Assembly (NCBI GenBank): GCA_964625525.1
Contig: CAZVEE010000072.1
Span: forward strand, 1 to 18,016
Length of the DNA: 18,016 nucleotides
Direction of reading: 5' to 3'
Origin: CAZVEE01 sp964625525
Lineage (GTDB): Bacteria; Pseudomonadota; Alphaproteobacteria; JAJFIK01
The position numbers were made by a program, and so were the translations under genes. The notes beneath the pieces were generated by a model, which made no database searches, was not told the DNA's origin, and saw nothing but the letters and a program-made list of their open reading frames with translations. Shown here piece by piece: positions 7,039 to 15,030 of the stretch (positions are counted from its first letter, which is position 1; each line of letters starts with the position of its first letter).

Positions 7039-7187
7039 GGCTTTGGTTCTTTCTCTCACCGGGGCTGGCAAATGGGCTGGAAAAGCCCCACCCGTTAACG
7101 TGGACTTAAAGGATCAGGCGGACGGGCGGTCACCAAATCACCTTGATTGAGTCCCACACGCGCCCCAAACCCCACCGATATTGAAAT

Positions 7188-7282
7188 TGTTGGCAGACTC
7201 GAACCGGACGCGTTCCGGCTTTGAATCTCAGCCCCCCAGCCCCCAACCGGGACGCAGTATCCCCCGGTTCGGTCTGCCAACA
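7188..7282. repeat. Long near-perfect inverted repeat (hairpin)
   Basis: Left arm 7188-7207 (TGTTGGCAGACTCGAACCGG) pairs with right arm 7264-7282 along 19 bp with one bulged T at 7199. Inside, GCGTTCCGG (7210-7218) pairs fully with CCGGGACGC (7247-7255), including one G-T pair. The apical loop (7219-7246) is C-rich, with CAGCCCCC repeated. No target-site duplication is visible at the ends. Confidence 0.9.
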
Positions 7283-7318
7283 CCTCTCCTATCTCTCCAC
7301 CACCGTGAGGTGGTCTTG

Positions 7319-7347
7319 CGCCCTGGTCTCTTGCCGGGGCGTTTTTT
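7319..7347 (+). terminator. Strong intrinsic terminator
   Basis: An 8-bp stem CGCCCTGG (7319-7326) pairs with CCGGGGCG (7334-7341), with one T-G pair and a 7-nt loop. Six T residues follow at once (7342-7347). It points along the plus strand although no plus-strand protein gene ends within 2 kb upstream, which implies a non-coding transcript or leader ends here. Confidence 0.85.
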
Positions 7348-7471
7348 GTGTCTGCCGCCTTATGTGGGTATGGGACCTGGATCGGAAAGCCGTGCCGGGC
7401 GCGGCGACGCGCTGTAGGGTGGTCGCCACGCGGCAAAGACCGCACAAGACAACAGCATCAGGAGAGAACCC

Positions 7472-8218
7472 ATGGCGCAAGGCAGGCTGGCAGGGCGCCG
7501 GGCGCTGGTGACAGGGGCGGGCTCGGGCATCGGAGCGGCAACAGTCGCGCTGTTCGTGGAGGCAGGCGCGCGGGTGCTGGCGGTGGATTTGCCGGCCTCG
7601 AACCTGGCGGCGGTGGCGGGCCTGCCAGGGGTCACGGCCATGGAGCAAGATGTGGCCACGGACAGCGCGCCACAGACGTTGGCGAGCGCGGCGGGGCAGC
7701 ATCTGGGCGGTCTTGATATTCTCGTCAACAATGCGGGTGTCGCGTCCAGCGTGCTGGTGGAGGCGCTCCCGGACGCGGAATGGGATCGGGTCGTCGGCGT
7801 TAATCTGCGCGCGCCGTTCCGGCTGGCGCGGGCGCTGATCCCGGCGCTGAAGCAATCGCCGGCGGGGCGGATCATCAATCTGGCGTCGGTGATGGCGGAA
7901 GGGACTGATTATGGGCTCGCCGCCTATTGCGCCGCCAAGGCGGGAGTGGGCGGGTTGACGCGCACGCTGGCGCTGGAGCTGGGCAAATTCGGCATCACCG
8001 CGAACTACGTTCTGCCTGGTGCGATCCGCACTGGTATGACCCAATCCACCTTCGATCAGGACGAGATCGCCGCCATCTGGGCCAAGAAAGCAGCGCTGCG
8101 CCGGCTCGGCGAGCCGGAGGACGTGGCCCGGGCCATTCTGTTTCTCGCCTCTGACGATGCGCGTTTTGTGACCGGTCACGGGCTCAATGCGGATGGCGGT
8201 TTGATGCTGCGGGTCTAA
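7472..8218 (+). CDS. SDR-family NAD(P)-dependent oxidoreductase
   Basis: 248 residues, a complete classical short-chain dehydrogenase/reductase. The cofactor motif TGAGSGIG is at 14-21, NNAG at 86-89, and the catalytic set is Asn111, Ser139, Tyr152 and Lys156 (YCAAK). Asp39 at the end of beta-2 (LAVDL) suggests preference for NAD over NADP. The C-terminal end (GHGLNADGGLMLRV) is typical of the 3-oxoacyl-ACP reductase/sugar dehydrogenase-like group. Substrate cannot be assigned. The ATG has a good ribosome site, AGGAGAG, 6 bp upstream. It sits alone between a terminator at 7347 and the palindrome before the Gld-like operon, so it is probably a single-gene transcript or shares read-through from 7176. 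Confidence 0.92.
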   Translation: MAQGRLAGRRALVTGAGSGIGAATVALFVEAGARVLAVDLPASNLAAVAGLPGVTAMEQDVATDSAPQTLASAAGQHLGGLDILVNNAGVASSVLVEALPDAEWDRVVGVNLRAPFRLARALIPALKQSPAGRIINLASVMAEGTDYGLAAYCAAKAGVGGLTRTLALELGKFGITANYVLPGAIRTGMTQSTFDQDEIAAIWAKKAALRRLGEPEDVARAILFLASDDARFVTGHGLNADGGLMLRV

Positions 8219-8230
8219 GCGGGCGTGCTC

Positions 8231-8275
8231 TTGAAGTTTGGGCGTGGTTTTTCTATCTACCGCCGCAGATAGAAA
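8231..8275 (+). promoter_or_regulatory. Possible promoter with overlapping palindrome before the Gld-like operon
   Basis: TTGAAG (8231-8236) and TATCTA (8254-8259) are 17 bp apart, the ideal sigma-70 spacing, though the -10 is a poor match. A perfect 9-bp inverted repeat TTTCTATCT/AGATAGAAA (8250-8258 and 8267-8275, 8-bp spacer) covers the -10 and likely start point. This is where a repressor operator would lie. It could instead be a stem in the leader RNA; no T run follows on the plus strand, so a terminator for the SDR gene is less likely. Confidence 0.35.
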
Positions 8276-8317
8276 GCATTTCGGGGATGAAAGCGTGATG
8301 AGAGACCGGATGGCGTG

Positions 8318-9301
8318 ATGACACAGGCATTCATTGAAATAGAAGGCCTGGTGAAACGCTTTGGACCGTTGACCGCCGTGGATGGGATTTCCATGACGGT
8401 CGCCAAGGGCGAAGTGCTTGGATTTCTGGGCCCGAACGGGGCGGGCAAGTCCACCACCATGAAAATGATCACCGGCTTCCTTCAGCCGACGGAAGGGTCG
8501 GTGCGGGTGTGTGGACGCGACATCGTCGAGCAGACGACGCTGGCGCAAGAGATGATCGGCTATTTGCCCGAAGGCGCGCCGGCCTATGGCGATATGACAC
8601 CCGAGGGGTTCTTGACCTTTATCGCCGAAGTGCGGGGCGTGGCACCGGGACCGGCGCTGGCCGAGGCTGCGGCGCGGGCGCAATTGACCCGGGTGATGGA
8701 TCAACCGATCGAAACGCTCTCCAAAGGGTTCAAGCGACGGGTCGGGCTGGCGCAGGCGATTTTACACAATCCGCCGGTGCTGATCATGGACGAGCCGACC
8801 GATGGGCTTGACCCCAATCAAAAGCATGCGGTGCGTGCGCTTATTCGCGATATGGCCGCCGACAAGGCCATCATTATTTCCACTCATATCCTGGAAGAGG
8901 TGGAGGCGGTGTGTTCGCGCGCCGTCATTATCGACCGGGGGCGGGTGGTGGCGGACGGCACGCCCCAAGATCTGACGGCGCGCTCGCGTCACCACAATGC
9001 GGTGATTTTGGATTTGGATACGGATCATGCGGGGGCCGCCGTCGCGGCGCTGGCCGGCGTGAGCGGTGTCGGTGAGGTGGCGCAGGCGCCGTTGTCGCCG
9101 GAAACCATGCGCTTGACCCTGTTTCCGGACACCCCGGAGGTGCGGTTGATCGAAAAGGTCAGCGGCGTGGTCGCGGCTCAGGACTGGCACGTGCGCGCGC
9201 TTTACGCCGATCAGGGGCGGCTCGATGAGGTGTTCCGAGAGCTGACGACGGCGGACGCGCAAGGCCTGTCGCTTGAGACCAATGGGGGCGAAGCCGCATG
9301 A
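8318..9301 (+). CDS. gldA: ABC transporter ATP-binding protein, GldA-like
   Basis: 327 residues. Walker A is GPNGAGKST (38-46), the signature region is LSKGFKRRVG (134-143, the SKG variant common in GldA/NatA-type proteins rather than SGGQ), Walker B is VLIMDEP (154-160), and the switch histidine is His190 (ISTHILEEVE). The extra C-terminal domain (about 225-327) is usual for this subfamily. It energises the membrane partner encoded next. GldA/GldF/GldG were named in gliding Bacteroidetes; the name here reflects homology, not motility. ATG 8318 is directly preceded by an in-frame GTG at 8315, which may be used instead. Its stop overlaps the permease start as ATGA, so the pair is coupled. Confidence 0.9.
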   Translation: MTQAFIEIEGLVKRFGPLTAVDGISMTVAKGEVLGFLGPNGAGKSTTMKMITGFLQPTEGSVRVCGRDIVEQTTLAQEMIGYLPEGAPAYGDMTPEGFLTFIAEVRGVAPGPALAEAAARAQLTRVMDQPIETLSKGFKRRVGLAQAILHNPPVLIMDEPTDGLDPNQKHAVRALIRDMAADKAIIISTHILEEVEAVCSRAVIIDRGRVVADGTPQDLTARSRHHNAVILDLDTDHAGAAVAALAGVSGVGEVAQAPLSPETMRLTLFPDTPEVRLIEKVSGVVAAQDWHVRALYADQGRLDEVFRELTTADAQGLSLETNGGEAA

Positions 9302-10032
9302 GATATGTGTTGCCGATCTTCAAGCGGGAACTGATGGCCTATTTCGCCACGCCGCTTGCCTATGTGTTTCTGGTGATCTTTCTGTTCACCATGGGAGCGT
9401 TCACCTTTTATCTCGGGAGTTTCTACGACCGGGGGCAGGCTGATCTTCAGCCCTTCTTCGTCTTCCATCCCTGGCTTTATCTGTTTCTGATCCCGGCCAT
9501 ATCCATGCGCCTGTGGGCGGAGGAACAGAAAACGGGCACTGTGGAACTGCTGATGACCCTGCCAGTGCCGTTATGGGCGAGTGTGGTGGGAAAATATCTG
9601 GCGGCCTGGGCCTTTACGGGCGTGGCGCTGGTGCTGACCATGCCGATCTGGATCACGGTGAATTATCTGGGGGATCCGGATAATGGGGTGATCCTGGCCT
9701 CTTATATCGGCAGCCTGCTGATGGCGGGCGGGTATCTGGCCATCGGCTCATGCCTCTCGGCGCTGACCAACAATCAGGTGATTGCCTTCGTTGCGTCGGT
9801 GGTGGTCTGCTTCCTGTTCACGGTGGCGGGGTTACCGCTGGTGACCGATGCGTTTTCGGCCTGGGCGCCCAAAGTGCTGGTGGATACCATCGCCTCGTTC
9901 AGTTTCCTGGCTCACTTTGAAGCCATCAGTGAAGGCGTGATCGACCTGCGGGACCTAGTGTTCTTTCTGTCCTTGATCGGACTGTGGCTCAGCATCAACA
10001 CGCTGGTGCTCGACGCAAAGAGAGCGGGGTGA
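9298..10032 (+). CDS. gldF: ABC-2 type permease, GldF-like
   Basis: 244 residues, an integral inner-membrane protein with about six helices (roughly 18-40, 56-72, 98-121, 132-155, 162-182, 219-238). The loop RLWAEEQKTGTVELLMTLPV (71-90) is characteristic of ABC-2 permeases of the GldF/NosY type. It pairs with the preceding ATPase to form an exporter-like complex. The start overlaps the ATPase stop by 4 bp, and only 3 bp separate its stop from the GldG-like ATG. Substrate is unknown. Confidence 0.9.
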   Translation: MRYVLPIFKRELMAYFATPLAYVFLVIFLFTMGAFTFYLGSFYDRGQADLQPFFVFHPWLYLFLIPAISMRLWAEEQKTGTVELLMTLPVPLWASVVGKYLAAWAFTGVALVLTMPIWITVNYLGDPDNGVILASYIGSLLMAGGYLAIGSCLSALTNNQVIAFVASVVVCFLFTVAGLPLVTDAFSAWAPKVLVDTIASFSFLAHFEAISEGVIDLRDLVFFLSLIGLWLSINTLVLDAKRAG

Positions 10033-10035
10033 GCC

Positions 10036-11994
10036 ATGAGTGGATCGTCGCGAACGTCCAAGACCAGCCTGTTGTCGCCTCAGGGCATGACCGTCGCTAC
10101 GGTCGCCCTGGCTGTCGTGCTGTTCCTGGCGCTGAATGTGTTTTCCAACACCGTTGTCACCGGGGCGCGGGTGGACCTGACCCAGAACGGGTTGTTCACC
10201 TTAAGCCAGGGCACACGAAACATTCTGTCGTCCCTGAAAGAGCCCGTGCGGCTGCGCTTTTTTTATTCAGAAACCGTGGCGGCGGAGTATGTGCAGATCA
10301 ATGCCTATGCCCAGCGGGTGCAGGATCTGCTTGAGGAGTACGAGGCGCGCTCGGGCGGCATGGTGACGCTTGAGGTTATCGACCCCGAGCCCTTCACGGA
10401 TGCGGAAGATCAGGCTACGGCGCTGGGCCTGCAAGGAGTGCCGACGCAAAGCGGGGACCTGCTGTTTTTCGGGCTCGTGGGCACCAACGCCATTGACGGG
10501 CGCGAGGTCATGCCCTTCTTCCAGCAAGAGCGGGCGGCGTTTCTGGAATATGACCTGAGCGAAATGGTGCATCGGCTGAACACGCCCGTGCGGCCCGTGT
10601 TGGGGATCGTGTCGAGCCTGCCGCTTGAGACCGGACCGGGCGGCATGCAGATGGCCATGCAGGGTCTGTCGCGGCCCTTCGTGATTTATGAGCAGCTGCG
10701 CGAGCGCTTCGAAGTGGAGATGCTGGGGGATGGCTTTGAGGCCGTGCCGGCCGGTGTCGATGTGCTGATGATCGCGCATCCCGGCGACCTGGCCCCAACC
10801 AGCCTGTATGCTATTGACCAGTTCGTGCTGCGGGGGGGGCGTGCGCTGGTTTTTGTCGATCCGTACTCGGAAGTGGGCGGGCAGCGGGGGCCCATGGGCC
10901 AGCCGGTGCCAGGATCCAATGACCAGTCGGATCTGGCGTTGTTGTTTGGCTCCTGGGGCATCGCCTATGACAGCGGTAAAGTGGTGGGCGACCTGCCAGC
11001 GGCCCAACCGGTGGCGGCGGATGTGGGCGGGCGACGCGTGCGCACATCCTATCCGGTGTGGCTCGGTCTGACTCAGGCCAATATGGCGGCCGATGATCTG
11101 GTCACCGCCATGGTGGGCCAGTTGAATCTGGCGAGTGCGGGGGTGCTGTCAGCTGTGGACGGCGCAGGCACGACCTTCCAGCCCCTGATCACCACGTCGG
11201 CGGACTCCATGCTCTATGACCGGTTTCAAGTGGTGACCATGCCGGCGCCGGACATGCTGCTGCGCCAATTCTCGCCCACCCCGGAGCGCTATGTGCTGGG
11301 CGCGCGCGTGAACGGCATGGTGTCCTCGGCCTTTCCGGCCGGACCGCCGGCGGGCGAGGGCGAAGCGGTGTCGGAAGCAGCGCAAATGGCGCATCTGGGT
11401 GGCTCGTTGGAGCCGATCAATGTGATCGTCGTGGCGGACTCGGACATTTTCGATGACCGGCTCTGGGTGCAGGAACAGAACATGTTCGGCATGCGCATGG
11501 CCGTGCCCCTGGCGGATAATGGCAGTCTGGTGATCAACGCCGTAGAAAACCTGATGGGGTCGAGCGATCTCATCTCGCTGCGCACGCGGGCGAGCGGAGA
11601 ACGGCCTTTCACTGTGGTGGACGGGCTGCGCCGGCGGGCGGAGAGCCGGTTCCTGGAGCAGGAACAGCGGCTCAGCCAGGAGCTTCAGGACGCGGAGCGG
11701 CGGCTGGCGGAGTTACAAGGTGAGCGCCAGGGTCTGGCACCAGGGGCGAGCGCGCTCCTGTCGCCGGAAGAAGAGCAACTCGTCAGCCAGTTCCGCACGC
11801 GCATGATCGACATTCGCCGGGAGTTGCGCGACGTGCAGCGGTCACTGCGGGCGGATATCGAGGCTTTGGGTCACTGGTTGGCCTTTTTCAACATCGCCTT
11901 TGTGCCGTTGCTGATCGCGGCGATCGGGGTGGGTCTTGCGGCCTGGCGCCGGCGGGACCGGACGGCGCATCACGCCAGGGGGAGTGGGCAATGA
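10036..11994 (+). CDS. gldG: GldG-like ABC-associated periplasmic protein
   Basis: 652 residues. A short cytosolic tail is followed by a membrane helix at about 18-38, then VDLTQNGLFTLSQGT (about 46-60), the typical start of the GldG/ABC_transp_aux region. A large periplasmic domain follows, with a Rossmann-like stretch (PVRPVLGIVSSLPLE; RALVFVDPYSE; NVIVVADSDIFDDRLW). A charged coiled-coil segment covers about 535-612, then a second helix at about 614-637 and a basic tail (WRRRDR). The topology is two membrane anchors around a large periplasmic body. It likely works with the GldA/GldF pair and the DUF4340 protein whose start overlaps its stop (ATGA). A GGGGTGAG ribosome site precedes the ATG. 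Exact biochemical role is not known in any proteobacterium that I am aware of. Confidence 0.88.
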   Translation: MSGSSRTSKTSLLSPQGMTVATVALAVVLFLALNVFSNTVVTGARVDLTQNGLFTLSQGTRNILSSLKEPVRLRFFYSETVAAEYVQINAYAQRVQDLLEEYEARSGGMVTLEVIDPEPFTDAEDQATALGLQGVPTQSGDLLFFGLVGTNAIDGREVMPFFQQERAAFLEYDLSEMVHRLNTPVRPVLGIVSSLPLETGPGGMQMAMQGLSRPFVIYEQLRERFEVEMLGDGFEAVPAGVDVLMIAHPGDLAPTSLYAIDQFVLRGGRALVFVDPYSEVGGQRGPMGQPVPGSNDQSDLALLFGSWGIAYDSGKVVGDLPAAQPVAADVGGRRVRTSYPVWLGLTQANMAADDLVTAMVGQLNLASAGVLSAVDGAGTTFQPLITTSADSMLYDRFQVVTMPAPDMLLRQFSPTPERYVLGARVNGMVSSAFPAGPPAGEGEAVSEAAQMAHLGGSLEPINVIVVADSDIFDDRLWVQEQNMFGMRMAVPLADNGSLVINAVENLMGSSDLISLRTRASGERPFTVVDGLRRRAESRFLEQEQRLSQELQDAERRLAELQGERQGLAPGASALLSPEEEQLVSQFRTRMIDIRRELRDVQRSLRADIEALGHWLAFFNIAFVPLLIAAIGVGLAAWRRRDRTAHHARGSGQ

Positions 11995-13094
11995 GCGGCT
12001 GGTTTGACACCCTCGACGGGCGCTCGCGGAGCCTTGTGATCCTGGGCGCGGTGACCGGGGCCATGGTGCTGGCCGCGGTTTGGGCCGTGTGGGCAAGCGC
12101 GGATGATCATCAGGCCGAGTTTACACCGCGCCCGTTTTTCCGAAGCCTTGAGGCGGTGCTGCCAGCCGCGGCGCGGGTGGAGATCCGCTCCGCTGACGGC
12201 GCTCTGGTGATCGACCAGGATGGAGACGGCCAATGGGTGCTGCCGGAAAAGGGCGGGTATCCGGTCCGCGTGGACCGGCTGCGTCAGCTCTTTCAGGGGC
12301 TCCGCTCGCTGGAGAAAGTGGCGCGCAAAACCGCTAATCCGGCTTGGCATGAAACCCTGGATCTGGTGAGCCCGGACGCGGGTGGGGCGGCAATGGCGCT
12401 CAGTGTCAGCGATGATCAGGAGCGGGTGCTGGCGGCGATCCTGCTGGGCAAGGCCGATGATAGCACCCAGGCCAGCGGGCGGGGTTTGTTCCATGCCCGC
12501 CGTCCGGATCAGGAGCAAACCTGGCTGGTGAATGGGCGCTTGCGCCTTGAGACCAATGCCAGTGATTGGATCAGCACCGATGCGGTGGCACTGGCGCGAG
12601 ACGTGGTGCGCGAAGTGGCGGTGACGCCGGCCGACGGGCCGGCCTATGTGCTCTCCCGCGATACGGCGGAGACGGAAGAGTTCACGCTGGCGCCGATCCC
12701 GCAGGGCCATGCGGCGGCCAGTGGCTATCTTCTCGACAGTGTGGCGCAGGCGCTGGCAAACCCCGGGATCAGTGACGTGCGGCCCTTGTCGGCGTTCGAG
12801 GCGGAGGCCTTCGCCACGCCCGCGGTCCTGTTCCGCACGTTTGATGGGCTAACGCTGAGCGTTGCGCTGGCGCGTGACGAGGAGGGGGCGTGGATGCGCC
12901 TGGAGACCAGCGTACTGGGCGCGGCGGCGGCGGACCCGGCGCGTCTGGAGGCCGAGCGGGAGGCCCGTCAGAAAGCCCGCACTCTGAACGAGGTGGCGGA
13001 TCGCTTTGCGTTCCGCATTGCCGCAGCCAAGGCGGACCAGCTCGTCCGGCCGCTGAGCGACTTGACGCGCCCGCTGGGTGGCACGCAGCCGTAA
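11991..13094 (+). CDS. DUF4340 domain-containing membrane-anchored protein
   Basis: 367 residues. One N-terminal membrane helix (about 14-35) is followed by a periplasmic domain that begins RPFFRSLEAVLPAAARVEI and contains PEKGGYPVRVDRLRQLFQGL, LLGKADDS, LVNGRLRLETNASDWIS. This is the DUF4340 pattern, in which WxLxxxxGYPVDxxKVxxLLxxL-type repeats occur. Such proteins are regularly encoded beside GldG-like genes, and here the start overlaps the gldG-like stop by 4 bp. It is inferred to be a periplasmic subunit or client of the same complex. A charged helix (about 310-335, ARLEAEREARQKARTLNEV) lies near the C-terminus. No catalytic motif is seen. Confidence 0.85.
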   Translation: MSGWFDTLDGRSRSLVILGAVTGAMVLAAVWAVWASADDHQAEFTPRPFFRSLEAVLPAAARVEIRSADGALVIDQDGDGQWVLPEKGGYPVRVDRLRQLFQGLRSLEKVARKTANPAWHETLDLVSPDAGGAAMALSVSDDQERVLAAILLGKADDSTQASGRGLFHARRPDQEQTWLVNGRLRLETNASDWISTDAVALARDVVREVAVTPADGPAYVLSRDTAETEEFTLAPIPQGHAAASGYLLDSVAQALANPGISDVRPLSAFEAEAFATPAVLFRTFDGLTLSVALARDEEGAWMRLETSVLGAAAADPARLEAEREARQKARTLNEVADRFAFRIAAAKADQLVRPLSDLTRPLGGTQP

Positions 13095-13116
13095 CAAGAT
13101 CACGAAGGGACCTGCC

Positions 13117-15030
13117 ATGACCGAAACGCCCGAGCGCCATAGTTTCCAGGCGGAAATCTCCCGATTGCTGCACCTGATGGTGCACTCGGTCTATTCGGAA
13201 AAGGACGTGTTCCTGCGGGAGTTGATCTCCAACGCCTCCGACGCCTGCGACAAGCTGCGCTATGCGGCGGTAACGGACCCGGCCCTCACGGCCGATGATC
13301 CGGCCTTTGCCATTCGGGTGACGGCGGACAAGGATGCCCGCACCATCACCATCGCCGATAGCGGCCTGGGCATGGATCGCCAGGATCTGATCGATAATCT
13401 GGGCACGATCGCCAAATCGGGTACGGATGCCTTTATGGCGGCGTTTGCCGAGGCGCAAAAGGCAGGCGACGAGGGCCAGAGCCTGTCGTTGATCGGGAAG
13501 TTCGGCGTGGGCTTTTATTCTGCCTTCATGGTGGCTGAGCGCGTGCGCGTGGTCAGCGTAAAAGCGGGCACGCAGGCCGCCCATGCCTGGGAATCCGATG
13601 GGCTCGGTGAGTTCACGGTCAGCGAAACGGACGCCGCCGAGGGGCTCATCGCCGCGAGGGGCACGGCCATTACGCTGCATTTGCGCGACGGTGAAGACGG
13701 GTATCTGGAGGCCGAGCAGCTCAAGCGCGTCATTCAGACCTATTCAAACCATATCTCCTTCCCCATCACCATTGTGGCCGGGGATGACGAGGCGGACGCC
13801 GCGCCCGTGAACGCCGGCACGGCATTGTGGGTGAAGCCCAAGTCTGAAATCACGGACGAGCAGTATACCGAGTTTTATCGCCATGTGGGGCATGCCTTCG
13901 ATGAGCCCTGGCTGACCGTACATTACCGGGCGGAAGGGCGGCATGAATATGCGGTGCTGGTCTTTGTGCCAACGGCACGGCCCTTTGACCTTTATGATGC
14001 CGAACGCAAAGGGCGCGTGAAGCTCTATGTGAACCGGGTGTTCATCACGGGTGAGGCGCCGCTGCTGCCCGGTTATCTGCGCTTTGTCCGGGGGGTGATC
14101 GATTCGAGTGATGTGCCCCTGACCGTCAGCCGGGAAATGTTGCAGAACAACCCGCTGGTGCGTTCCATCGGCGGCGCGGTGACGAATCGGGTGCTGTCGG
14201 AGCTGACCAAAGTGGCGGAGAAGGAGCCGGAGCGCTATGCGGCGTTCTGGGATGTCTTTGGCCCGGTGCTAAAGGAAGGGCTGTATGAGGATATGGAACG
14301 GCGCGATACTTTGCTGGGTCTTGCGCGCTTCCGCACCACCACGAGCGGCGAAGGCGTGCGCTCGCTCAAAGAGTATGTGGCGGATCTGAAAGATAATCAG
14401 ACTGCGATCTATTACGTGACCGGGGAAACCACTCAGGCGGTGGAGACGAGCCCGCATTTGGAAGGCTATCGTTCCAAGGGCATCGAAGTGCTGCTCTTGT
14501 CGGATCCGGTGGATGCGTTCTGGGTGTCTTCTGTGGAAGGATTTGAGGGCAAGCCCCTCAAATCGGTGACACGGGGAGCCTCGGACCTCAGCGCGATTGA
14601 CGATGGCGATGACGCCCAGGATGAGACCAAGGCGGAGGACCGCCCCAGCGAACCCGCGCTTGGCATGCTGATTGCCGCGTTTAAGCAGGCGCTGGGCGAT
14701 ACGGTGAAAGATGTGCGCAGTTCGGATCGTCTTACCACCAGCGCGGTGTGTCTGGTGGCTGATGATAGCGGCCTGGACATGCATATCGAAAAGATTCTGA
14801 AAGCTCAGAATCTGGGCCAGGAGTTGCCGGCGAGCCGGGTGTTGGAGATCAATCCAACCCATGCGCTGGTGAAAGCGCTGGCGGATAAGGCGCAAAATGG
14901 CGTTACACCCGATGTGGAAGACGCCGCGCGCCTGCTGTTCGATCAGGCGCGCATTCAGCAAGGCGAAAGCGTTGAAGACCCGGCGGCGTTCGCGCAACGG
15001 CTTCAGGCGATGCTGGTGCGCGCTGTTTGA
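13117..15030 (+). CDS. htpG: Molecular chaperone HtpG (Hsp90)
   Basis: 637 residues, full length for bacterial Hsp90. It is an ATP-dependent cytosolic dimeric chaperone. The N-terminal GHKL ATPase shows FLRELISNASDACDKLR (32-48), DSGLGM (81-86), NLGTIAKSGT (94-103) and IGKFGVGFYSAFM (126-138). The middle domain holds GVIDSSDVPLTVSREMLQ, whose arginine completes the ATP site. The dimerisation domain ends in LQAMLVRAV, without the eukaryotic MEEVD tail. ATG 13117 has GAAGGGA 6 bp upstream and gives the conserved N-terminus; an upstream in-frame GTG at 13078 lies inside the preceding gene. The gap to the DUF4340 gene is 22 bp, so it may be cotranscribed with the Gld-like module; I see no separate heat-shock promoter in that gap. 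Confidence 0.97.
   Translation: MTETPERHSFQAEISRLLHLMVHSVYSEKDVFLRELISNASDACDKLRYAAVTDPALTADDPAFAIRVTADKDARTITIADSGLGMDRQDLIDNLGTIAKSGTDAFMAAFAEAQKAGDEGQSLSLIGKFGVGFYSAFMVAERVRVVSVKAGTQAAHAWESDGLGEFTVSETDAAEGLIAARGTAITLHLRDGEDGYLEAEQLKRVIQTYSNHISFPITIVAGDDEADAAPVNAGTALWVKPKSEITDEQYTEFYRHVGHAFDEPWLTVHYRAEGRHEYAVLVFVPTARPFDLYDAERKGRVKLYVNRVFITGEAPLLPGYLRFVRGVIDSSDVPLTVSREMLQNNPLVRSIGGAVTNRVLSELTKVAEKEPERYAAFWDVFGPVLKEGLYEDMERRDTLLGLARFRTTTSGEGVRSLKEYVADLKDNQTAIYYVTGETTQAVETSPHLEGYRSKGIEVLLLSDPVDAFWVSSVEGFEGKPLKSVTRGASDLSAIDDGDDAQDETKAEDRPSEPALGMLIAAFKQALGDTVKDVRSSDRLTTSAVCLVADDSGLDMHIEKILKAQNLGQELPASRVLEINPTHALVKALADKAQNGVTPDVEDAARLLFDQARIQQGESVEDPAAFAQRLQAMLVRAV

Larger units (their letters stand above)
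7176..7347 (+). ncRNA. Candidate small RNA ending in an intrinsic terminator
   Basis: Between divergent protein genes lies a run of strong plus-strand structure ending in a textbook terminator, with no open reading frame that fits it. In order: a long imperfect hairpin (7188-7282); a pyrimidine-rich stretch CACCTCTCCTATCTCTCC (7281-7298); a 6-bp hairpin ACCACC-GTGA-GGTGGT with a GNRA-type loop (7299-7314); and the terminator (7319-7347). A possible heat-shock-sigma-like pair, CTTGAT (7142-7147) and CCCCAA (7163-7168), lies at a distance that would start the RNA near 7176; this is weak. The C-rich apical loop and the CU-rich linker could pair with ribosome binding sites, as in several alphaproteobacterial small RNAs. 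It does not match tRNA, tmRNA, SRP RNA or 6S RNA as far as I can judge. The 5' end is a guess; a long leader of the SDR gene with attenuation is the main alternative. Confidence 0.4.

Noticed and set aside
7189..7281. Minus-strand class II or selenocysteine tRNA: 93 nt, matching ends GTTGGCAG/CTGCCAAC, GGTTCGAGTC and a TCA triplet
   Set aside because: The T-loop-like text lies too close to the 3' end to leave a T stem, no five-base anticodon stem flanks TCA, and no CCA follows. The arms pair with each other as one long hairpin instead.
7095..7445. Minus-strand reading frame of 116 codons over the intergenic hairpin
   Set aside because: Composition is rich in Arg/Pro/Gly with no ribosome site or family resemblance, and it crosses the terminator and palindrome.
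10036..11994. Evidence of gliding motility in this organism
   Set aside because: Only GldA/F/G-like proteins are present; no other gliding or type IX secretion genes are visible and these homologues are found in non-gliding proteobacteria.
13040..13116. Heat-shock promoter for htpG
   Set aside because: CTTGAC occurs near 13061 but no CCCCAT-like -10 follows at suitable spacing.
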